A DNA stretch of 64,000 nt from Apostichopus japonicus (Eukaryota > Echinodermata > Holothuroidea > Aspidochirotida > Stichopodidae). A program made the position numbers and the translations under genes. The notes below the pieces were generated by a model, which was not told where the DNA came from, made no database searches, and worked only from the letters and a program-made list of their open reading frames with translations. Of this stretch, positions 56,668 to 64,000 are shown in pieces. Each line of letters opens with the position of its first letter. Positions within the stretch are counted from its first letter, which is position 1. Location: assembly GCF_037975245.1 (NCBI RefSeq), contig NC_092562.1, forward strand, positions 9,403,001 to 9,467,000, given 5' to 3'.

Positions 56668-58902
56668 TAAATAAACATACATAAGTGCCGTATAAAGGCA
56701 AAAATAGAGCGCCTACATTACAATACGTAGCACACACAGCGAAATCCATATGCATGTGCCGGATCAAGGTAATGGTTTTATTCTCCAATAGTTATATATA
56801 TGAAACGAATTTTCCTGAAAATTATTGCAAACTACATCTCGATCAAGTAACGTTAAATACACAAGTGATATTTAATATGTTGAATGTCAAAAAATGAATG
56901 TAGCTATATCATTACGCTGTTGATATGGAACTGAATAAAATTAAAAATTAAATACTGCCGCATTTTGAAGAGTGTCAGAATTTCAAACCTTTTAAAATGA
57001 TAACTCGTGGGTCTCTGAAAAATATAGCAAGAATGTGTTTGTGATTACTGTCAAAAAGGCGTGATATACTGAATAACATGTAAATATCAAATGCTATTGT
57101 CACTGTGACACGCTTCACATTGTTTAATTGTTTATTGTAAGATTCCAGCTTCTATATGATCACTGAGTCAAAGCATGGTTAAATGATCGACAAACTGCTA
57201 TATTCAGTTTCCTCCGACTTTAACATAAGTTCACGAGATCGTCAACAAGTTTTAGAAGCGGCAGTTCACGGCTTCCATACAGATTTGAATTTAGCTGCCT
57301 ATTGTTGCTGGACCGTAGAATTCGGAAATATCAATGTTGGATGCTAACTACGGAGCTACAGAAGCGTAGAAAGGACATTGTACCATTGTATGATGGAGGT
57401 TTTTACCTCCATGATTGTACTAACAAATTTATGGACTAGTAGAACATAATGATAATATAATAATTGCAGTTTCCATGAACTGATATGTGAAAAGAATCGC
57501 TTTGCGTTGAAGACTTTTCGAAGACAAGACAAAAAAAAAAAAAAAAACTATGGCTTGGAGGATTCACACTGAGTACATAGCATCGCACAATTTTTGTCAC
57601 TTGAAATCCAATCGAGTTTTCCCTTTGCTGTTTTCGCCAAGTTAGCTTCCGAGAACCCGCGACGTTTAAATGAGCATTTACAATAATTAGGGTACTTTAA
57701 TTAGACCTCCTTTAACGCTATATTGGGGACCCAATGCAACCATGTGGTGCACCCCACCCACTCACCCCCCCCCCCCTCGTCAGGTTCCCCAATATGTGGT
57801 AAACTTAACTGTTAATGCAAAGAATCGTTCTTAATTTTATTATGAACCTGTTTAATTGCATATGCCATTGTTATAGAATGTAATCCGTTAATTTTAATTG
57901 GAAAGTTAGGTGATCGAGGAACACGTTGACATCTCATGGATACAACATTTTCCCCTAAACTGATCCAGAATGGTCGTAGAATTCATCTAATATTACAAAT
58001 GAGTCATATTTTGGATATTTGTGGATGTCTCCTTCCATCCAACTATATGTACCCCCTCCGAGTTTAGTCCTGAGATAGAAATTAAAATATAATTAGCCGG
58101 TTCTTTGGTGATGCCGTTTTTGCGGCTTTAGAAATGGTCGGGTCCAGAATAGCTATTTAGGGCATTTATTTAAAGACAGGGACAGGGTGGGTGGGGGGGG
58201 GGGGGCACAAGCCTCGGAACTGGGATATCGAACAATCGGTACTCAGTGTCAGGCTTCAAAAACCTCGGCTAAACTTTGTCGGTCATAGCGGCGCAAATCC
58301 ATATTTGAGATTTAAGTAATTTTTGCTTAAATTTTGTGCAAAACTTTTTCCAACCTCCTACCACATGCCCCCCTGCCCCTCCCCTCCCCTTCCCCTCCCC
58401 CGTTTTAAATGCTCCTCTTACGTTTCCCATTGTCCATATTCTTTTTCATAGATTAGTCGAGATAGATTTCAACAGTCCTTTTTTTGCTCTGCCGATTTCT
58501 CTCAATATGCCGTCAAGTGATATTCGAAGAAGTATATTCAAGGCCTATATCATGCACGTAAAGCGATGAAACGCACAAATACCCACCGCAATATATGTAC
58601 GAAACAGAAAAGTATACTGCTCACTTACTATAAATACCATTTCCAGATAAGGAAGTGAAATTTCCGGTCACTTCACAATGATAAATTTTACTGTCTGTCA
58701 CTTTGCAGTTCACTGGTTGGCTACTCCAGTTGGTTAGTAACAATAACGTATTCAGTATAGTTAATTACGTCACAGCATGGGCTTACTAGAAAGCGGGCAA
58801 TTTGAAATCAGTAAAAGGCGGTATCACAAGTAGCAACACGTTGGTTTGATTCACACCGCACTTGATTCTCAATCGAGTTCTACATTGCAAAGAGCATTCA
58901 AA
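56663..58902. other. Element interior, no gene recognised
   Basis: AT-rich, with an A run at 57532, a C run near 57765, a G run near 58192 and a CCCCTCCCCT block near 58370-58400. No exon or transposon ends were identified. Confidence 0.4.
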
Positions 58903-60300
58903 ATGGACGATTCCGGCTTCCGTGGTTTATTGCAGAAGTAACAGAAAGCTCCGTGGAAGCAAGGTTGCCAGTTTATAAAAGTACACTTTCAATTCGATCC
59001 GTCGCTGGTTTTTAATGATGTTCCGCAGGAAAATGTCATACGTGTATTGGAAAAAGAAAAAAACATTTAGAAGCAGCGACAGTTGGAACTACCGCGGCAG
59101 TATGCACATGTTGTGACAGAAAGCTCGATGCAAACATTTGAAGGAAGAATTAAAGGCACTCCGAGCACTACTGGCTGAGAAGGAACAACTTCTTTCGAAA
59201 AAAAACAAACGAAAACAAAGTTCTCTGTGCTACTGGATTGTTCGGTACGTAACACTAGGCCAAGACTTATTAATGTAATTTTTCAATCACTAAAAGTCAC
59301 CATTATATAAACCCTAGACCTGTACAGGCATTCGCTCCTTTAAAAACGATAAATTAAAAGAGTTAAAATATGACAGTGAGAGAAATAATATAATAATCTC
59401 CTTTTAGATATCTGTAAAATGTTACATGCACAATTTGCCAGGGTATACTGTTATTGATACATTCACGTTCTAACCTTGTGATGGTGAACGTCACCCGACC
59501 ACGTACCCCCTACCTCTCCCAACCCATAAACAAATCTGCTTTGTAAACCGTTGAAACATACAGTGGCGTAGGAAGGTACATTTGAGTAGGCGGTTGAAGA
59601 CTGATGGCCGGCCCGGGGAGGGGTCTAAGGGGAGTTTTGCATTTCCAGGTGGCCTCAGATGCAATTTGGTGCAATAAGACACACTTCAACACCCACCCCA
59701 TTTTGTAAACTTAATTTTGTATTTTCACCTGGCCTTAGATGCAATTTGGTGCTCCAAATGAGATTTTTTTTTTCTCATTTGGAAATGAAAAAGGGGTTTT
59801 TCTGACTTGCGAAGCGGGGGGGGGGGGGGGGGGCGGAATGATACTTCCGCGCCTCCACATTTTCACTGGGGGGGGGGGGGCTGGAGATATTGACAGTTGG
59901 AGCTAGTATATTTTTCGACAAAAGTAAACTATATGCCAACTGGTCTTTATATATGTCTAATTCATACTTATTCTTGTATCTTTGTTTACAGAAACTTCAG
60001 TGTAAATTGAGCGCAATGAAGAACATAGACTGGTCAGAGGAGAGAAAACACTGACTGTACAGTGATGTCAACTGAGTATATGTCATCCGAGGAATCTGAC
60101 ATGGAGAGCGAACGAGCTAGGGTACCGTAGTGTAGGAGTTCACTTGGGAGTCGGAAAGACTGAACAAAATGAGGCTGGACTCATTCTATAAGGACGTTCT
60201 CCTTAGCGAAAAGTCCAGAAAAAGGGATACCCACCGTTAGGAAAGAAGACGTATCTTTAAAATGCGTACCGACTGACGCCCCAACTTGGGCTGTTAATTA
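58903..60300 (+). pseudogene. Decayed coiled-coil gene carried by the large element
   Basis: From an ATG at 58903 one frame reads MDDSGFRGLLQK, stop, then VHFQFDPSLVFNDV and ENVIRVLEKEKNI, stop, then LELPRQYAHVV. A frameshift leads to a leucine-zipper-like HLKEELKALRALLAEKEQLL ending in a basic KKNKRKQ, with a donor-like cg/gtacgt at about 59244. A second exon follows acceptor tttgtttacag (59990): LQCKLSAMKNIDWSEERKH, then in other frames YMSSEESDMESE, FTWESERLNKMRLDSFYKD and DAPTWAVN. The order WSEERKH, SSEESD, W-S-RL--LD, P-WAV resembles an accessory protein of animal DNA transposons as I remember it. Several stops and frameshifts make it dead. Confidence 0.5.
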
Positions 60301-61889
60301 GGCCGAACAATAACAATGAAGGTATGACCCCCCTCCAAATGGTGAAAATGGTCATTGTTTGATGTGCCGGATTAAGCTTGTGGGAGGCCCGTGGCAAACA
60401 GTTTATTGGAGCTTCCATAGAGATACATTGGTATCGGATAACGCCGGATGTATAGCTCACAAAAGACATCTATTTGCCCACGGTGGTTATGATACGTACA
60501 TTAAACCATCACATAAAAACAGTCATTGATCAACAGCGTAAAGACTGCATATCGAGGTCCATTTCGTTTGACTTCTTTGAACTTTTTGTACCATATACAA
60601 CGTAGAATAATGTAACGTTATAACAATATTTCTTTGAATTTTTTACCCAACGTTTAAACTCGTGCCCCTGTTGCACGTGGATAATCCTGTCCTGAGCATT
60701 TGTTGATTAATGAGGCACCAGGAACAAACAGCAAACACCGTTGTTTCGGATACAAACAAGTTGCAGTTGACGATTTTGTATAATAAAGAAGAGTTTTCTC
60801 TAATTTAACATTTGGTGTAATTACATGATACCTTTAAAAAGAAATCCTGCCTGAGATAAATGCAACAAGGAAGAAAGAATATGCCCATAATAATAGATGT
60901 CAGATTAATTATTATTTTCTTGTTAGTCTTTTGCTTTAATGGAAGCCTCTTTTTTAAATTTCCCTTCACAGCTAATATATTCCATCAAGGGATTAAATGT
61001 TAAGGATTAAGTTATCCTTAAAATATTTTCAGGAAACAAAAGCCAAGAAAAAAGCATGATTCTATTAATTGTTAATGAATCATTTAGTAAATCATATTTT
61101 AAAATAAGACATAGCTATAGAGCATAGGCCTAATAATTTGTCGAAATGTTGTTGTACTTGTACGTTTGTCTTTCATTATTCATGCATGGTTAATTCCAGA
61201 CTTTCAGGGTAAAAAAATTAGAGATCTTGTTTGGGCTATCATTGCATTTTATATCAAAATATATGTTAATTACAATAAAATTTAAAGCAGCAACAAAATG
61301 TTAAGCGTGCTACGAAATGAGGCAGGAAGTGGTGTTCTGTGTCAAGTTCGTTCCACATAAAAGAGGCTGGTACCGTTTCCGGGCCTGGGTGGAGGGGGGG
61401 GGGTCGAGGGGCCGATAACCATCATGGAAGAAGTGCCTAGGCGTTTATATCATCTGAGGATAAACACACCGAATTTTAAACATAAATTTGTTTGGTTCAA
61501 TTTAACTGCTGATATGTTAACTTACTTCAAGTGGGTAGCTGGTTTTCAGAGGTTTTGATTTGCAAACTAGTAACTAAAAATAGAAACATTCCATATTTAC
61601 TTGTTTTTTTTTCTTCTTTCACCTGGCATTAAAATCGTTGCATGTGTATATAATTGCCACAATGTAAGTAGAGTAATATTTGGGCATCAAAAAACATTCT
61701 CCGGACAATAATGCATGTTTTGAAATTTGAAAAGGAAAATGGCTTCTCGAGGTTTAAACTTTGTATTCAAAAAGCTGAATATTCAACACTATGATGTAAA
61801 GCAATATTGAGTTGCATTTAGATGTATTTACACATTAGAAGTGGTATTTCGTTCATTTACATAATTTTTGTATAAGTGTAAAAATAACA
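60301..61889. other. Element interior, no gene recognised
   Basis: AT-rich, with a G run near 61394. The minus-strand frame at 60257-60469 overlaps the pseudogene and was not believed. The stretch 59562-59880 just upstream starts CAGTGGCGTAGGAAGG like a hAT end, but no matching right end or duplication was found. Confidence 0.4.
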
Positions 61890-62516
61890 AATTAACGTTT
61901 ACGATGCGATATGAGGTGCAAATATATAAATAAAAAAGTGGAAAATCAAACGAGTGTGATTTTATATTTATTATTTTTAATTTTCTTTAAATCAAATGTA
62001 ATATTTGATAGAGGTGGTCCGTGTATTTCTCAGCCTAATCAACCCGATTAAGACTCCCTAAACGTGGCGAATAAGCCCAGCCCCTGTATTGGTCGTAAGT
62101 AATGTGTTTACGATGACCACGTTTCTCCGTATATATTGGTGTAATCATGGCGTTTACGATGATCAATGCGAGAAGTTTACTGCTGGATTCAAACGTATAC
62201 TCCAGATTAACGGTCATGTTTAAGGTAGCGAATCTGTTGTAATTGTGACCGGAAACGTAAAGATTACCCTTCCCTGAAACCGCACGATTAAGTGAGCTTC
62301 ACCGTATTTGGATGACACTTGGCGTTTACGGTCACCGCGTACTCGGTAAATAAGTCATCGCGAACGCGGAAAACTCACGCGTTTAAGTTGGGTCGTAAGC
62401 TTACCTTAATCACTAGTTTCAGGAGTGGAAACGTAACGGAAACAGGCTGGAACTCGGAATTTACGTCGCAATTACAGACCGAAAACGGCGATTTAAACGC
62501 GTGTTTTTTTCCCGTG
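61890..62516. repeat. Right subterminal zone with TTACG clusters
   Basis: About nine TTACG/CGTAA words, several as gtttacgatg or ggcgtttacg, ending in the inverted terminus. It mirrors the left zone but is shorter and less repetitive. Confidence 0.75.
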
Positions 62517-62519
62517 GTT

Positions 62520-62600
62520 ATTATAATAGCTTCGACAATTGTAATCATGGTGAAGATGCAAGTGTTATCTGTCAACTCACTTCAGACGAACCTACGCCAG
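62520..62600 (+). pseudogene. SRCR gene exon 8, 3' part (domain 7)
   Basis: 81 bp that complete the broken exon: encodes YNSFDNCNHGEDASVIC and the linker to PTP, ending at donor ccag/gttttt as in the sister exons. Separated from its 5' part by the large element. No acceptor stands before it, so it cannot be spliced alone as a normal exon. Confidence 0.9.
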
Positions 62601-62661
62601 GTTTTTCTTTATTATTGATTCAAGGGGGGTCTTCAGGGCTAAATGTTATCCATCCTTTTAA
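62601..62661 (+). other. Start of the array intron after the broken exon
   Basis: About 60 bp match the sister introns (tttattattgattcaagg, then aaatgttatccat and ttttaa). Homology stops exactly at a TTAA. Confidence 0.7.
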
Positions 62662-62977
62662 AGAGGTCATGACACGGTCATGTGTCGATCATTGAAATGA
62701 AATATCTGGACAATTTGATAGACAAATATATAACTTTTTTTGTTAAAAACAAACGTTATTTTCGTGTAGAAAATATCAAATGAAATAACGAACTATGACG
62801 CATTCTGAACCCGGAAGTGAGAAAAATTTCAAATTTTGCAACGATTTTTGCAACGTGACGTCATTGCATGAACGACGCAACGCTGATATCATTGTGTACT
62901 GTGTGTTTCACTGTGTAGTGTGTGTTAACGCGTTTTCATCGACTTGAAATCAATTACATAATGAAGCACTAAATTGA

Positions 62978-63208
62978 TCTGAAAGTTCCGACGATAATTC
63001 AGAGGAAATAGAATTGCGCATGGGTTGCTCTTCGTCGAGTTTTTGATGAAAGCGAAAATAGCGATGATGAAGAAGAAGAAGCATTTGGTTTGCAACCATA
63101 CTAATTCGAGCCAGTGGCAGTTGCGAGAGCTGGTGCAGAAGGAGATTTGGGAGACTAAGCTCCGGCAGTTCCTGACGTTGATAGGCTCCAAATTGACGTA
63201 AATGAAGG
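62978..63208 (+). pseudogene. Decayed acidic protein fragment with a QPY-FEP motif
   Basis: Plus-strand frames give SESSDDNSEEIELRMG, then after a frameshift FDESENSDDEEEEAFGLQPY, stop, FEPVAVARAGAEGDLGD, stop, PAVPDVDRLQIDVNEG. An acidic serine leader followed by QPY-FEP resembles the N-terminus of multi-copy invertebrate proteins annotated as P2X7-like, as I remember them. At least two stops and one frameshift. Confidence 0.35.
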
Positions 63209-63313
63209 GTCAGTACATGATTTAATGTATTTTGTTTAAATGTTTAACATTTATATGTTTCTTATGAAAAAAGATAACCTATTATCGAGTCGTTACATTC
63301 ATTTCGCGCAACT

Positions 63314-63352
63314 ACTAGATGTACTACTACTAGTAGTAGTACTACATCTAGT
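63314..63352. repeat. Near-perfect palindrome
   Basis: The perfect 16-base centre ctactactagtagtag extends into ctagatgta and tacatctag arms with one 3-base bulge. Confidence 0.8.
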
Positions 63353-64000
63353 TATGCAACTACCGTACAACTACAAGTTCTGTTTGATGTAGCTTAGGGC
63401 ATATTCAATGAAATTATGATAGGACAAAGCAGTATCATTTTGATAGGAAATAAACGGATACGAAAATTAGTTCAGGTAAAATATAACAAGTAATTTGACA
63501 ATGCAAAATTATTTAATCTAACAGTAGGCCTAGGCTAGGCTCATACTAGAAATTTCTGCACTCAATATTTTCTACATCATCTATTTACTTTGCGCCTACC
63601 ATTCCCAGCAGAAAATAGGAATACTGAATTTACTACGTCTTTGAAAATATGACTTTCAGTTCTTTCCCAATCGAAGGCCTACATTTTGTATGGGATTGTG
63701 GTACAAACCAATAAACATATTACATAGTGTCAATTATTGTCTATCCCTAACCAGTCTTTCAAAACTTGTTGAAGCAGTTACAAAATGGTCTCATATCATG
63801 AAAGCCATTTTTTCTACTAAACTAAACTGAACTATGATTTGGTGTAAAAAATATGTGAAGACAACATTTTAGCAGGATTTACAGAATCTACAATTGCTAG
63901 ATATATGTCTGTAAATCAGATTGGAAATAATTTGTTTCATAATTATTTCAAATTTGTAATGTAATATGAAAAAATGGTGAATACCATCAAACTATTAGGC

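Larger units (their letters stand above)
62662..64000. mobile_element. Left part of a further DNA element at TTAA (Kolobok-like?)
   Basis: Intron homology breaks at TTAA (62658-62661) and unrelated sequence begins agaggtcatgacacgg. The equivalent place in a sister intron (about 47566) also has TTAA. TTAA-specific insertion with an AG-start end fits Kolobok. The other end is outside the window, so neither the inverted repeat nor the duplication can be verified. The rest to 64000 is AT-rich, with a protein-like relic at 62978-63208. Confidence 0.4.

Noticed and set aside
59562-59890. hAT element starting CAGTGGCGTAGGAAGG
   Set aside because: The left end looks right, but no matching right end or 8-bp duplication could be found.

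Overview
The window is nuclear DNA from a eukaryote, most likely a marine invertebrate deuterostome and probably an echinoderm. Evidence: spliced genes with GT/AG introns and AATAAA signals, an expanded scavenger-receptor cysteine-rich (SRCR) gene, a Ty3/mag-like retrotransposon, CR1/L2-type LINE debris and very dense small DNA transposons. The species call is inference; no rRNA or mitochondrial marker is present.

Layout. 1-2780 has no recognisable gene. 3060-8091 is a nested insertion: a roughly 527-bp hAT-like element (8-bp target duplication) split by a complete, apparently very young Ty3-type LTR retrotransposon (4500 bp, identical 144-bp LTRs, 5-bp target duplication, one intact 1318-codon gag-pol frame, minus strand). 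9345-18611 (+) is a lysine-rich repeat-protein gene with seven visible coding exons. The first holds eight perfectly phased 147-bp (49-residue) repeats. Exons 2-4 are duplicated small exons with a WTV-KG-AP motif. The last ends DSDD-stop, followed by AATAAA.

21116 to beyond 62600 (+) is a large SRCR gene: a signal-peptide exon at 21116-21203, two divergent SRCR exons (30531-30848, 34110-34454), then five near-identical 330-bp SRCR exons in a tandem array with a period of about 1.83 kb (starts 42520, 44366, 46190, 47177, 49011). Every exon has matching phase-1 splice sites, so they can be spliced together in frame. The long introns hold hAT-like elements, a foldback-like element, LINE fragments, minisatellites and an SRCR exon relic.

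The most striking feature is a 13,257-bp CACTA/EnSpm-like element (49260-62516) inserted inside the seventh SRCR exon. The two exon halves (249 + 81 bp) add up to exactly the 330 bp of the sister exons once a 3-bp GTT duplication is counted once. The element has 26-bp imperfect inverted ends beginning CAC, subterminal zones crowded with TTACG motifs, internal tandem and inverted repeats, a tRNA-like SINE head and a decayed coiled-coil gene. I found no transposase reading frame in it. Just past the broken exon, at a TTAA site, another element (Kolobok-like by inference) starts and runs off the window.

The lysine-rich gene and the SRCR gene lie on the same strand, but nothing shows that they work together. 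The SRCR array looks like a recently amplified and diversifying immune-type receptor, at least one copy of which is physically broken on this haplotype.
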